Shown piece after piece: positions 54,542 through 63,820 of a DNA stretch of 64,000 nucleotides. Source of the stretch: JBNGOQ01 sp050589645 (GTDB lineage Bacteria > Bacteroidota > Bacteroidia > Flavobacteriales > Flavobacteriaceae); NCBI RefSeq assembly GCF_050589645.1, contig NZ_JBNGOQ010000003.1, forward strand, positions 124,001 to 188,000, in the 5' to 3' direction. Position 1 is the stretch's first letter, and the number at the start of each line of letters is the position of its first letter. The notes beneath the pieces are model-generated. The model saw only the letters and a list, made by a program, of their open reading frames with translations. It was not told where the DNA came from and did not search any database. A program made the position numbers and the translations under genes.

Positions 54542-55216
54542 TTAAATTTCGAAGATGATGCCTTCTTTTTTAAGTTGGAAGTATCGTTTCTTGTTGAAGC
54601 TGAAAAGACTACCTGGCCTTCCCGGGCCTTTGGAAACCTTCTCATCCAGTTCATCCAGTACTTTTAGGCTTGCAATTTTCTTTTTGAAGTTTCTTCGATC
54701 AATTTCCCTGCCCAATAGGGTAGTGTACAGTTTTTCAAGATCGGAAAACGGAAATTTTTTCTCCAGTAGTTCAAAACCAATAGGTTCGTATGTGATTTTT
54801 CCTTGGAGTCTTTCAATGGCCGTTGCTACTATTTTCCTATGATCAAAGGCAAGCTTGGGTAAACTATTAATATTGAACCATTCCGCTTTTTTGGCATCCG
54901 TGGAGGCGCTAAGTTTAAATGTATTTGGTTTTACAAGTCCAAAGTAAGCCACAGAAACCACTCGGCCCCTGGAATCGCGCCCAAGGCCACCAAAGGTATA
55001 CAGTTGTTCCAGATAGTTGATCTTAACACCGGTCTCTTCAGAGAGTTCCCTTTCCACCGCCTGTTCCAGGGTTTCATCTGCCAATACAAACCCACCTGGA
55101 AGGGCCCAGGAATCTTCATAGGGCTTATACTTGCGTTTTACCAGAAGTACGGAGATATTCCCCGACTCGTACCCAAATACAACCGCATCTACGGTAAGCT
55201 GGATGGTGCTGTTCAT
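54542..55216 (-). CDS. Nudix-winged-helix regulator (NrtR-like)
   Basis: The ATG at 55216 starts MNSTIQLTVDAVVF; the 33-base longer frame would cover the operator. The 224-residue protein has a full Nudix box (GFVLADETLEQAVERELSEE at 42-61, continuing TGV) and a C-terminal winged helix (about 150-224, FEL.. SKGPGRPGSLFSFNKKRYFQLKKEG). NrtR proteins repress NAD-salvage genes and usually have lost Nudix catalysis, but here the box is intact, so it may also hydrolyse an ADP-ribose-type ligand. Its own promoter and the SPFH promoter carry matching palindromes. Confidence 0.85.
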   Translation of the reverse strand: MNSTIQLTVDAVVFGYESGNISVLLVKRKYKPYEDSWALPGGFVLADETLEQAVERELSEETGVKINYLEQLYTFGGLGRDSRGRVVSVAYFGLVKPNTFKLSASTDAKKAEWFNINSLPKLAFDHRKIVATAIERLQGKITYEPIGFELLEKKFPFSDLEKLYTTLLGREIDRRNFKKKIASLKVLDELDEKVSKGPGRPGSLFSFNKKRYFQLKKEGIIFEI

Positions 55217-55220
55217 TATA

Positions 55221-55237
55221 TGCGTATAATATACGCA
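55221..55237. promoter_or_regulatory. Operator 1, perfect 17-bp palindrome before the Nudix gene
   Basis: TGCGTATAATATACGCA has perfect 8-base arms about a central A. It lies four bases before the start codon of the Nudix regulator and overlaps a -7 box (TATATTTG on the coding strand), so autorepression is likely. Confidence 0.7.
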
Positions 55238-55274
55238 AATATAAAACAAAGATTAGAATTATGGAATTGCTCGG

Positions 55275-55796
55275 TTAATACGCCGCATTCAACCTTTCAA
55301 TTTCCCTTTTGTAAATGGCGTAATTTTCTTTATCAAAACAGACAAATACGACTTTTTCCATGAAGGACCGTTGTTCTTTTACCGTTTGAATCGCGATGGC
55401 AGCTGCTTTTTCTTTAGGGAATCCGTAAATCCCTGTACTAATGTTCGGAAATGCAATGGACTTTAATTCATTTTCATTCGCAAGCTTTAAACTGTTTACA
55501 TAGCAATTCCGTAGTTTTTCCTCTTCCGAGGACGCTCCGTTGTTCCAACGGGGTCCGACCGTATGGATAACATTTTTGGCCGGTAGATCACCGGCGGTCG
55601 TAATAACCGCTTCGCCCACTTTACAACCCCCTTGCCTGTTTCTGATCTTTATACAGGCCTCCAGAATTTGTTTTCCCCCGGCTTTGTGTATTGCTCCGTC
55701 CACTCCGCCACCCCCGAGCAAAGAAGTATTGGCAGCGTTGACGATGGCATCGATTTCCAATGTGGTAATATCGCCTTGAAGTAATTCAATTTTCAT
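55275..55796 (-). CDS. Macrodomain ADP-ribose/O-acetyl-ADP-ribose hydrolase
   Basis: The 173-residue protein shows the MacroD pattern: GDITTLEIDAIVNAANTSLLGGGGVDGAIHKAGG at the N-terminus and VIHTVGPRW, then AFPNISTGIYGFPKEKAA near residue 115. These bind and hydrolyse O-acetyl-ADP-ribose or ADP-ribosyl-protein bonds. It lies 58 bp upstream of the Nudix regulator in the same direction. With the SPFH, NAD kinase-like and Nudix genes it forms an NAD/ADP-ribose set. Confidence 0.92.
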   Translation of the reverse strand: MKIELLQGDITTLEIDAIVNAANTSLLGGGGVDGAIHKAGGKQILEACIKIRNRQGGCKVGEAVITTAGDLPAKNVIHTVGPRWNNGASSEEEKLRNCYVNSLKLANENELKSIAFPNISTGIYGFPKEKAAAIAIQTVKEQRSFMEKVVFVCFDKENYAIYKREIERLNAAY

Positions 55797-55952
55797 TGCC
55801 CAATTTTGCGGATAAAATTTACCTAATGGATATAAAATTAGTTATTCCAACGGTTAGGTCACGCAATTTCTGGAATTTATTGACATGGATTTCCGCCAGC
55901 GGCAGATCCGCCCCATTCGGATACTATAGGTACAAGAAACACTTTGCACTCG

Positions 55953-58832
55953 CTATTGTTTATTTTCTGGGGTATCTGAAACCGTGATCCGCAGATCGAT
56001 TAGCTCTTCAATTACGCCTTCGTCCGTTTGTTGCCGAACGATGATCTTATGGTTGCCAACACCAAACACCGGAGGGATCGGGAATCTGAATACACCCTTG
56101 TCGTCAAATTGAGTTTGTCCTTCCCCCTCGATATCGACCTCATTGCCGTTGATTTGTATGGTGACGGGAAATTGCGGGTCCAGACCATAGGCCACGATTT
56201 GGAGATTTTTGACCCTACTTATAGGCACGCCCAGTTCACCGTCCATGTTGAGCCGTATGATCGGGGCTTTGGGACGAACCGTGGGCAGTTGTGTGGAATC
56301 GACCTCCTTTTCACTGAGAACAAGCCCTTTCAGCAGATCACCCTCCAAATAAATGCCCTTTACCAACGTTTTCCGATCTAGGAGATCCACAAGATCTTTG
56401 TTCTCATAAAGCAGTCCGTTACCGCCACTTCCTATACTGACCTTTACAGGGATGGGGATGGCCCCGCCTTTATGGTCGTATCCTTCAAAAGCACCCCCAT
56501 CGATAAAGATCTCAGAGACTTTATCCGACTCCTTATCGTAGCTAAGGTCCGTGATATGGGCATTTTTGAGAAGGAAAAAACCACAGGAAGTACAATCTTC
56601 GGCGATTACAAGCTGCTTTAAGGGTGTTAGGGAACCCCTGGACCACAGTACAGGCTCCTCCGGAATTTGTACAAAGGGCAAGCTTACCACCGGTCCTGGA
56701 CAATCATAGCGGAATCGCCATAGACCGCGACCATAGGACGAAATGACCACTTCACCCTCCTCAGGGAAAAAGAAAGAACTTACATAGGGGATATTTTCGG
56801 AGCCTTCCACCTTTTCCCAGCTGCCACCACCATCAAAAGTCTGAAAAACTCCAGCGTGTTGGGTCCCTACCATAATATGACCCCAACATTCGGGGTCAAA
56901 ACCGAAACTACTGATCTGGGAGAATCGGTCCCAGTGAAATTTAAACTCGCCCGAGTTGGTGACCAGATCCGTTAGGTTGGCATCATCCATCCAGCTAATG
57001 CCACCGTCTATAGTTTTTCTGACCACATCGTTCTCGATATCGGGTACCATAATAAAATTTGGATCGCCCGGGTTTACACCAAACACTTCGTACCAGGCAA
57101 ACATAGTGGGGAAGGTGCCTAGGTTGCCATATCCGGTAAGTTCGGATTGCACGACCGTAGACCCTAGGAAGCCAGAGATCCGTTGCAATCGTATATTGGG
57201 CGCGCCGTTGGTGGTGCCGGGCTTACGAATGGCCAGGTAGATAATGGGGTTGGTGGGAGGCCCTACCGCCAGCGGTAAATTCATAGCAACCTCGGGGAGG
57301 CCTACTGGAGAGGTCCAGTTGCCGCCGGTATTGGTAGTTCTGGCCAACCGCCACGCGGTGGAATCGAGGTTGAAGTGCTGCTGTGCATAAAACTGGGGTT
57401 TGATCAACGAGGGATTACCGCTATTCCTAGGAGGGTTGTTCCAAGCAGCCTGTGAGGTAAGAACGGGCCCGGAGCTGTAATTGCCACAACCGGCACATGC
57501 TACCCCCGTATGGGTGGTCTGTGCCCCGGAAAGCGGCCCCCTTGGAACATGTAAATAAAAGCCCTCGCAGCACCTTTTGTAGGGCCAGGTGGCCCCGTAA
57601 TCTGGGGAGGCCCAAATATCGTTGTCCTGGGTTGCAAAATAGAGGTCGGTCTCACCGATATCACTGGCTTTTTGCCCGGTTACCTCGGTAATCTGCAGGG
57701 CGGCATATCCGTCACCGCCCGCTCCGGCCATGGTCCAACTGGCGCCATTGTCCGTGGTTTTGTGAACGCCCCCATCGCTAGCCAGTAATATTGGGGTTTT
57801 TCCGTCGGTCGCAAAACCCATGTCCGCTGGGTCGCAGTGGTCCGAGCTAATGTTGTTCCAGGGACCGAACCCGTGAATGGCCCCGTGAATGACCTCGCGC
57901 CGCCTCAACTGGCATCCTCCATCACTGTAGTACAGGTCTATCTTGTTATTGCCCCCATTGAGTGCCGCTTCAGTCAATAGCACAAAGGGGGGGCGATTCC
58001 AACCGTTCTGGCTCACAATAACGCTCCAATTGGTACCAAAGTCCTGCGAGTAATACAGGCCGTTCTTGGCATCCCCACCAGCACTAAAGTTGAATGTAAA
58101 ATAAATGTGTTGACTGTTTTGCTTGGATACCGCAATCTGATTATGCTGTCCGGCCCCGCGATTGCCCGGTAAACCGACGGTACTGGTAGTCCAGCTGCTT
58201 CCCCCGGTGGTGGAGACGCGTACGGCATTTCCACTGAGTACCACCATCTTATCGGCCGCCGGGGTGATTACCGCACGTATGGAGTTTGCGCCAAGTCCAG
58301 TGGCCCCGGACAAAAAGTCCCAGGTGGCGCCCTGATCATCGCTATAGAAAAGACCGCAGTCCGTACCGGCCCAAAGCCTTCCGTTGGAGGTATCAAAGGA
58401 AAGGCAATGCGCGGCCATGGTGTTGGTGCAGTTGGCTGAGGGGGTATTCATAGTGGCCTTGGACCAGTTTTGTCCCCCGTCGGTACTTCGGTAGATTCCG
58501 CCACCGCTCACCGTTTTGGAATCCACGTTGGCAGCGGCCACCACAATATTGGGATCTGTGGGAACGAACATCACGTCCCTAAAAACGAAGCTGCTTGTCT
58601 TGCTTACGTGACCCCAAGAATCTCCTTGGTTCCCACTTCTGAAGAGCCCCCCGGTCTCGGAGGCAACAACGATCGTATTATTGGAGGTAGGGCTCATTGC
58701 CACGGCCACGGCCCTCCCGCCGTTCGGGATATCGGGCTGTCTGGAGGTAAGTTTGGCGCATGTGCAATTGGTAAAGAACAACGGGCTGATTAGCAGGAGA
58801 AACACATGGGTTCTCGTAAGCTTGAATGTCAT
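55953..58832 (-). CDS. BNR/Ycf48-like lipoprotein beta-propeller
   Basis: The 959-residue product has a lipoprotein signal (LISPLFFTNCTC, Cys23). It has many BNR/Asp-box strands: GGLFRSGNQGDSWGHV, GIYRSTDGGQNWSK, LFYSDDQGATWDFL, GVHKTTDNGASWTMAG, VFQTFDGGGSWEKVEG. These make sialidase/photosystem-assembly-like propellers over residues about 40-680. The last 250 residues are a different, Ig-like or carboxypeptidase-like region. It probably binds or cuts glycans at the surface, but no catalytic residues can be named. Confidence 0.82.
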   Translation of the reverse strand: MTFKLTRTHVFLLLISPLFFTNCTCAKLTSRQPDIPNGGRAVAVAMSPTSNNTIVVASETGGLFRSGNQGDSWGHVSKTSSFVFRDVMFVPTDPNIVVAAANVDSKTVSGGGIYRSTDGGQNWSKATMNTPSANCTNTMAAHCLSFDTSNGRLWAGTDCGLFYSDDQGATWDFLSGATGLGANSIRAVITPAADKMVVLSGNAVRVSTTGGSSWTTSTVGLPGNRGAGQHNQIAVSKQNSQHIYFTFNFSAGGDAKNGLYYSQDFGTNWSVIVSQNGWNRPPFVLLTEAALNGGNNKIDLYYSDGGCQLRRREVIHGAIHGFGPWNNISSDHCDPADMGFATDGKTPILLASDGGVHKTTDNGASWTMAGAGGDGYAALQITEVTGQKASDIGETDLYFATQDNDIWASPDYGATWPYKRCCEGFYLHVPRGPLSGAQTTHTGVACAGCGNYSSGPVLTSQAAWNNPPRNSGNPSLIKPQFYAQQHFNLDSTAWRLARTTNTGGNWTSPVGLPEVAMNLPLAVGPPTNPIIYLAIRKPGTTNGAPNIRLQRISGFLGSTVVQSELTGYGNLGTFPTMFAWYEVFGVNPGDPNFIMVPDIENDVVRKTIDGGISWMDDANLTDLVTNSGEFKFHWDRFSQISSFGFDPECWGHIMVGTQHAGVFQTFDGGGSWEKVEGSENIPYVSSFFFPEEGEVVISSYGRGLWRFRYDCPGPVVSLPFVQIPEEPVLWSRGSLTPLKQLVIAEDCTSCGFFLLKNAHITDLSYDKESDKVSEIFIDGGAFEGYDHKGGAIPIPVKVSIGSGGNGLLYENKDLVDLLDRKTLVKGIYLEGDLLKGLVLSEKEVDSTQLPTVRPKAPIIRLNMDGELGVPISRVKNLQIVAYGLDPQFPVTIQINGNEVDIEGEGQTQFDDKGVFRFPIPPVFGVGNHKIIVRQQTDEGVIEELIDLRITVSDTPENKQ

Positions 58833-59138
58833 GACAGTAAATTTAATTTCGTTTAAAAAGGAAAGTGCAATAGTGAAATCACGCTAAAGTATACTGCTCG
58901 CAAACCAGCAGTTTATTCATACCGAATAGGTCAGATAATTCTAAATATAGGGACAGTTAAGGGATTTTTTTCAGATTTATGTGCAATCGGTGGGATATTT
59001 TGTATGAATGATAAGGAAATAAGCTGCATGCGCACTTAAAACCTTCAACAGTTTAAATACATCTTAAGAAAATTGCATTCAAGTCCACTCCCCGCTACCG
59101 TTGGCCCCATATGGGCCGAGCATACAATTTTCCATCCC
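58833..59138. other. Gene-free gap
   Basis: This 306-bp interval contains only a weak hairpin CTGCT...AGCAG near 58897-58914 and a GGCCC-CATAT-GGGCC inverted repeat near 59103. No gene or clear regulatory element is seen. Confidence 0.5.
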
Positions 59139-59615
59139 TTATAACCACCGCCTCACTTTTTTGGCATAGGCCGCATAAGCTTCCGGAAATTTGGATTTTA
59201 GATAGGTTTCTTCCGGCAGAACCAATAGAAAGTGCATGAGTAGCACGGCGATCAGGGATCCGATCATCCAGGCCACGAAATTGAAGCATACGCCCAAACC
59301 CAGTACCAGTAAGCCGCACCCCAAATAGGTGGGATTCCGCATTTTGGCATAAATACCCCATTGTATGATTTCCGTAGTGGGTGTTCCTGGTGCCGAAGGT
59401 TGCTTTGCCTGGTTTAGCGCTTGCTTGCTCTGGGCTATCAGTACCATGCCCATTATGGTAATTAGTGTTCCAAGAGCAATTCTACTATAAATGGATAGGG
59501 GCAAGGACCAGTCCCAGAAGAGGAAATATTCCACCAGCGCTCCCAGGCCAAAAATGACCACTAACAGAAAATCGGACGTTCGGTAGATCGAGCTATGGGC
59601 GGCATCTTTTTTCAT
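59139..59615 (-). CDS. Isoprenylcysteine carboxyl methyltransferase-family membrane protein
   Basis: This 158-residue integral membrane protein has four hydrophobic segments and the family end motif: GIYAKMRNPTYLGCGLLVLGLGV, then VLPEETYLKSKFPEAYAAYAKKVRRW. In bacteria such ICMT/PEMT-like proteins may methylate lipids or small molecules; the substrate is unknown. It lies 49 bp after the epimerase gene on the same strand and may be cotranscribed. Confidence 0.85.
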   Translation of the reverse strand: MKKDAAHSSIYRTSDFLLVVIFGLGALVEYFLFWDWSLPLSIYSRIALGTLITIMGMVLIAQSKQALNQAKQPSAPGTPTTEIIQWGIYAKMRNPTYLGCGLLVLGLGVCFNFVAWMIGSLIAVLLMHFLLVLPEETYLKSKFPEAYAAYAKKVRRWL

Positions 59616-59664
59616 AAGGTCCAGGGCTTAGGATGTAGCTCCGGGATGTAAGTCGCGACAGTTT

Positions 59665-60762
59665 TCAACCTTGTTTCAATTGCGCAAGCACCTCCAGTTC
59701 CCTGGCGCGTTCCAGTCCCACAGCCTCTTCGCCGGTGCCAAAAACGATATTGGGATTTCCTTCTTGCTGATGCCAGGCCAGGCAGTCGTCCAAGGTCTTT
59801 TCCAAGGGGGTATGGCTAAAGCCTGCGGCGATGGATTTGGCATTGCCGATCTGCATAAAGTAATCGTCCGAGATCGGTGCCCATAGTGGCAGATCGCTCC
59901 AGGCATATACTTCCTGTGTGCTTAAGAACTCCTGGCTGGACCAATGCAATTCGGAACTTGAATTTAGGTGCGTCCTGGCAGTTTCCAAAAGGGTTTTCCA
60001 GCTTAGGGTCTCCTTGGTAGGTCCCACGCAGTTATAGGCGCCAATAGCCTTGCGTTCCGCGGCTGTGATGGCGAAGTTGCCCACATCATTGACGTCTATA
60101 AATTGTACGGGGTCGCTGCCGTTACCGGGCGCCAGGATGCTTTCGTTCCGCTGCAGCTTGATCAGCCAGTACAGGAGGTCATAAGCGGGATCGCGCCATC
60201 CCTTGATGGGTCCCGGCCTAAGTATGGTATGGTGCTTCGGAAAACGACTGGCGACCAGTGCCTCCGAGGCCGCCTTTTCTTCGGCATACCCCCAGTCCGC
60301 TTTATCGGAGGGCAAGGACACCATAGGATAGTCCTCGGCCCGGTTGGGGACCTCAAAATCCTTATAGACGGCCACGCTGGAAATAAATACGTAGTGTTTT
60401 GTATGGTTTTGTAGCGCTGAGGTGGCTTCATCCACCAATTTGGACTGTTGTGGCCATACATCAATGACCACATCCCATTCCTGCTGTGTTAGGGGTTCAT
60501 AGGCCATCATCCCTTTTTCTCTATCCCCTTTGATCAGGGGCAATTCGTTAAACAGCTCGGGATTGGTGATGCCCCGGTTAAAAAGCGTGATGCGATGTCC
60601 TTTTTGGCGTCCGGCCTTTACAATAGCCTGCCCTAGAAAGTCGCGCCCGCCCAGCACCAGGATATTCAGGCCGTTGGAAGGATTATGGCAGGACGCCAAG
60701 GGTTGGGTGGCCAGCAACAGGCCGGCAGCCCCCAGGGATTCTATAAAATATCGTCGTTTCAT
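59665..60762 (-). CDS. NAD-dependent epimerase/reductase with Tat-type lipoprotein signal
   Basis: The ATG at 60762 starts MKRRYFIESLGAAGLLLATQ, a twin-arginine type signal ending in the lipobox PLASC; a 69-base longer frame is rejected. The 365-residue mature protein has the Rossmann GxxGxxG-type start (NILVLGGRDFLGQAIVKAG) and an SDR active site (SSVAVYKDF.. DKADWGYAEEKAASEALV). A folded, cofactor-loaded export through Tat fits an NAD-binding exported enzyme. The substrate is probably a sugar. Confidence 0.82.
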   Translation of the reverse strand: MKRRYFIESLGAAGLLLATQPLASCHNPSNGLNILVLGGRDFLGQAIVKAGRQKGHRITLFNRGITNPELFNELPLIKGDREKGMMAYEPLTQQEWDVVIDVWPQQSKLVDEATSALQNHTKHYVFISSVAVYKDFEVPNRAEDYPMVSLPSDKADWGYAEEKAASEALVASRFPKHHTILRPGPIKGWRDPAYDLLYWLIKLQRNESILAPGNGSDPVQFIDVNDVGNFAITAAERKAIGAYNCVGPTKETLSWKTLLETARTHLNSSSELHWSSQEFLSTQEVYAWSDLPLWAPISDDYFMQIGNAKSIAAGFSHTPLEKTLDDCLAWHQQEGNPNIVFGTGEEAVGLERARELEVLAQLKQG

Positions 60763-60834
60763 TGGGCTAAGTGATTGTGTGTTACTTCCTAAGATATCAA
60801 AAAAGAGGATGTGCCTTGGAAGAGATAACACTTT

Positions 60835-60914
60835 TTAACAGCCTAATGTTTCCGAGAGCGGGACGAGTTTAAAATTTGGATGCTAAAGAAAAACCTTAGA
60901 ATTTCTAAGGTTTT
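60835..60914. repeat. Left 80-bp direct repeat flanking the SIR2 gene
   Basis: About 62 of 80 positions match the right copy at 63821-63900 without gaps. On the minus strand it reads ...CTCGTCCCGCTCTCGG..., close to the T-arm and acceptor end of a tRNA gene, so it looks like a degenerate tRNA 3' end. It ends in a perfect 13-bp inverted repeat (AAAAACCTTAGAA/TTCTAAGGTTTTT, 60889-60915). The gap 60763-61081 (319 bp) otherwise holds only a short hairpin (ACACAC-TTTTCC-GTGTGT) before the SIR2 gene. Confidence 0.7.
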
Positions 60915-60915
60915 T
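60889..60915. terminator. Terminator-like hairpin between divergent genes
   Basis: The 13-bp inverted repeat with A and T runs on either side has the form of a bidirectional terminator, yet it lies between two divergently read genes and serves neither. This suits a left-over junction of an inserted element. Confidence 0.6.
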
Positions 60916-61081
60916 ATCTAATCTGATACGCTTAAAAAAATATATTTTGGGACAACTTAGCGATTTTCATTCCCCCATTTTTAAAACCTAACCAAATCGT
61001 CCGAACACACTTTTCCGTGTGTCGGTATGGACGAACTTTGTTTTTGACAGATAAGAAACCTTAATTGTTTGAACCAATCAT

Positions 61082-63805
61082 ATGACCAACCAACACACCT
61101 TTGAAACATCAAAGGGGAACCTTCAGTACCTCGCCAAAGAACTCGCTCTTAATCATTTTGACGCCTCCACCATTGATTTATACCCTGAAATTGGAAATGA
61201 GGCCGAAAGAAAAAGAAGAACGGATGGTTTAAGAACCGAAAAAGTTTTTTTGGACAAGATTGACCCTAACGGAGATAGTCAGAATATCTTTAGCCTAACA
61301 GGCATTGTCCAAAATGAACAGGACAATCCGAAATATCCAGATTCTAGCACAGAACTAGCAAAGCACTCGCGAAATATACTGGTTATCGGAGCGGGATGTT
61401 CTGCCAATAGTTTTGAAAATATTCCCTTGGCTCCGGCCGCAATAGAGGAAATAAAACAAAAAATTACGATCGCACATCTTCCGAAATCTGCTAAAACGGA
61501 AGATGACATTATTACCCTGGATTATTTTATAAAATTTTGTCAGCATTTTAAAAAAAATAGAAACAACAAGTCCGAAAGTTCAAAGTATTATATGGAACTG
61601 CCCAACAGTCCTTTAAAAAATGAGCGGTTTAACAAACATCTGATAAGACAGTTTAATCAGGAATATAGTCTATTAAGGGAGATAGGAGAAAAGTATTTGG
61701 CGAGTATTAGAAAGTGGAAACTTAACCAGTATGACTACAAAGTTGATACTAAAGTAGAATTTGAAACTTTTCTGAGTATACTGGCAAGCATTCTTCCTAT
61801 GGATAGAGTACGTGACGCGCTGTCCGAAACCTATGATTTTCAAAACGCTACCACACTTTTTTACAGCATAGTGGCACACCTTTTCAAGCATCGATTTATC
61901 GATGTCATCATTAACTTTAACTTTGATGAGCTTTTGGATAGGGCGATACTTGATGAGATAGGTGAGGGAGGATTCGATATGATTCTCTCCGATGGTGATT
62001 GCATTTCTCTCACACAACTTTCGAAGAATGGAAGATTAAGGCAGCCTCTTTATATTAAACCTCACGGAACCGCCAGGCATAAAAGTAGCTTACGATTCAC
62101 AAAAGATCAGTATCACGATTTACCTCCTGAGATAAGAAAAACACTGATTGATCTTATCGCCTCCAATGACGAAGGATTGATAAAACGAATCAATTTGTTA
62201 ATTGTTGGTTTTGATATGAACAGTATCGAATTCAACGAAATCCTTATGAAACATCTTCCCGTTGGATCCGCTATGTTCTTCTTTTTTAGAAACGTGGTTG
62301 GCAATCAAGATGAAACGAATAAAAAAGCACATAAGAAGACCGACAATTTGCGGCGTCTTTTTGAAGAAAACGGAAGGATGCCTAGAATTTATTTAATTGG
62401 GAATGAGTACTTCACAAAACAGCATTTGGGACAAGATTATTCTTTGTTAAATGGAACATCCGAACCTTTATTGGACTATTACGGAAGTTTGGGAAATGTG
62501 TTTAAGGTTTTGTATTGGCACATTTTGGAGTTTTTTGATGCCAAGTATAAACCCAGAGACATTCATAAGCATTACTTGATTTCCAATATTTTTGGTAATA
62601 GGGAATTTTGGAAACTCCTTCCTAAGGATAAGATTAAAAACTCAAATGGAAAGGAGGGAAAAGGTACTTCAGAAAAGTTGTACTCCAGGACTTATTTTAA
62701 ATCAAAAGATTACTACAAGGATCGGGTATTCATAGAGATATTGATAAACTTAGCTATAAATAACGGGAGAATTGACCCTGTTATTTTAATGGCTGGTAAT
62801 GCGGGACATTATTATTCGGAGTACACAAAACAATTTGATGACAACAAGGATAAAACTAAGAAATCCTTGCTGGAAATGCTTCAATTTTTTGAACTGGAAA
62901 ACGGCGAAAATCCAAATTCCTTGGGTATTCGACATCTTAAACTTTCAGAAGATAGGAAAGTACCCTTGTCGGTTTATAAAGAAGTTTTTGAAAAAATCTA
63001 TGCTAAGGCTAGCAAGCCAAATGACTTTTGTTCCGAGTTTTTAACCGAGTATTTTAAATTGTGTGCAAAATATAATCGAGGTGGGTGCGACAAAAAGACC
63101 CTTAAGGAACTGTTTCGGAAAATTGTGATTTCCAATAATTCAAAGATACATTCAGAATTTCGGAATACCCAGAATCACATTTTTGAAAGATACCACCATT
63201 CAGATATTATAAACACCAACTTGCATCTGGATCTTCACTTTACCATTGGGTTAATGGCAAATCGAGATGTAAATGCTATTTGTGTGGTGGCCGATAATGG
63301 ATTTCAACTTGCTAAATTTTTACCGCAAATAGTGGAGGACGACCGGGACATCAAAATTTACCTAATTGCCGAAGATAGTTATAAAGAATTGCATACGTAC
63401 AAGGATAAAAAACAGCGTACGATTGAGACCTTAAAATTATGGAATAGAGATTTTTTCCGGCAAGAAGAGAAGTTAGATTTGCTTGAGGATAAATTGAGGA
63501 TTATCTATCTTCCCGTAGTTGACCATAACAGGCATATGACCTTCTTTTTGAACCTTCAGGGAAAGGACTTATTGGCCCATGAAAAGAATGTTACAAGGGC
63601 GATTTATTATTATAAAAAGGGACTGTCTTCAAAGATAAATCCAATTAGGATTTATGAGGAGAACAATCTAAAATATTTGCTGGAGATGTTTAACACCTAC
63701 TCCGATAAGGCCCTTAGTTCTTATATGAGAAATAAACTCGGATACCAAACTAAAGTTCCCTGGATTTATGATGATATTGAAGACCTGAAAAAAATGAAGA
63801 TATGA
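61082..63805 (+). CDS. Large SIR2-domain protein, candidate antiviral NADase
   Basis: The 907-residue soluble protein has an N-terminal extension (1-95) and then a SIR2-like fold: NILVIGAGCS with GAGCS at 103-107, INFNFDELL with Asn280 and Asp282, and KPHGT with His328. LLIVGFDMNSIEF (from 372) closes the domain. No zinc-binding Cys cluster is seen, which argues against a deacetylase. The remaining 500 residues are of no family I know. It is alone, AT-rich compared with its neighbours, and lies between two 80-bp direct repeats. SIR2 proteins in DSR2, Thoeris and other systems deplete NAD on phage infection, so abortive-infection defence is the likely role. Confidence 0.8.
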   Translation: MTNQHTFETSKGNLQYLAKELALNHFDASTIDLYPEIGNEAERKRRTDGLRTEKVFLDKIDPNGDSQNIFSLTGIVQNEQDNPKYPDSSTELAKHSRNILVIGAGCSANSFENIPLAPAAIEEIKQKITIAHLPKSAKTEDDIITLDYFIKFCQHFKKNRNNKSESSKYYMELPNSPLKNERFNKHLIRQFNQEYSLLREIGEKYLASIRKWKLNQYDYKVDTKVEFETFLSILASILPMDRVRDALSETYDFQNATTLFYSIVAHLFKHRFIDVIINFNFDELLDRAILDEIGEGGFDMILSDGDCISLTQLSKNGRLRQPLYIKPHGTARHKSSLRFTKDQYHDLPPEIRKTLIDLIASNDEGLIKRINLLIVGFDMNSIEFNEILMKHLPVGSAMFFFFRNVVGNQDETNKKAHKKTDNLRRLFEENGRMPRIYLIGNEYFTKQHLGQDYSLLNGTSEPLLDYYGSLGNVFKVLYWHILEFFDAKYKPRDIHKHYLISNIFGNREFWKLLPKDKIKNSNGKEGKGTSEKLYSRTYFKSKDYYKDRVFIEILINLAINNGRIDPVILMAGNAGHYYSEYTKQFDDNKDKTKKSLLEMLQFFELENGENPNSLGIRHLKLSEDRKVPLSVYKEVFEKIYAKASKPNDFCSEFLTEYFKLCAKYNRGGCDKKTLKELFRKIVISNNSKIHSEFRNTQNHIFERYHHSDIINTNLHLDLHFTIGLMANRDVNAICVVADNGFQLAKFLPQIVEDDRDIKIYLIAEDSYKELHTYKDKKQRTIETLKLWNRDFFRQEEKLDLLEDKLRIIYLPVVDHNRHMTFFLNLQGKDLLAHEKNVTRAIYYYKKGLSSKINPIRIYEENNLKYLLEMFNTYSDKALSSYMRNKLGYQTKVPWIYDDIEDLKKMKI

Positions 63806-63820
63806 TTCTAGGTAGACCTC

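Noticed and set aside
59103..59117. GGCCC-CATAT-GGGCC inverted repeat as an operator
   Set aside because: It lies past the end of a gene with no promoter nearby and the arms are only five bases long.
61082..63805. SIR2 protein as a protein deacetylase (sirtuin)
   Set aside because: No zinc-binding Cys pairs are seen and the protein is far longer than bacterial sirtuins.
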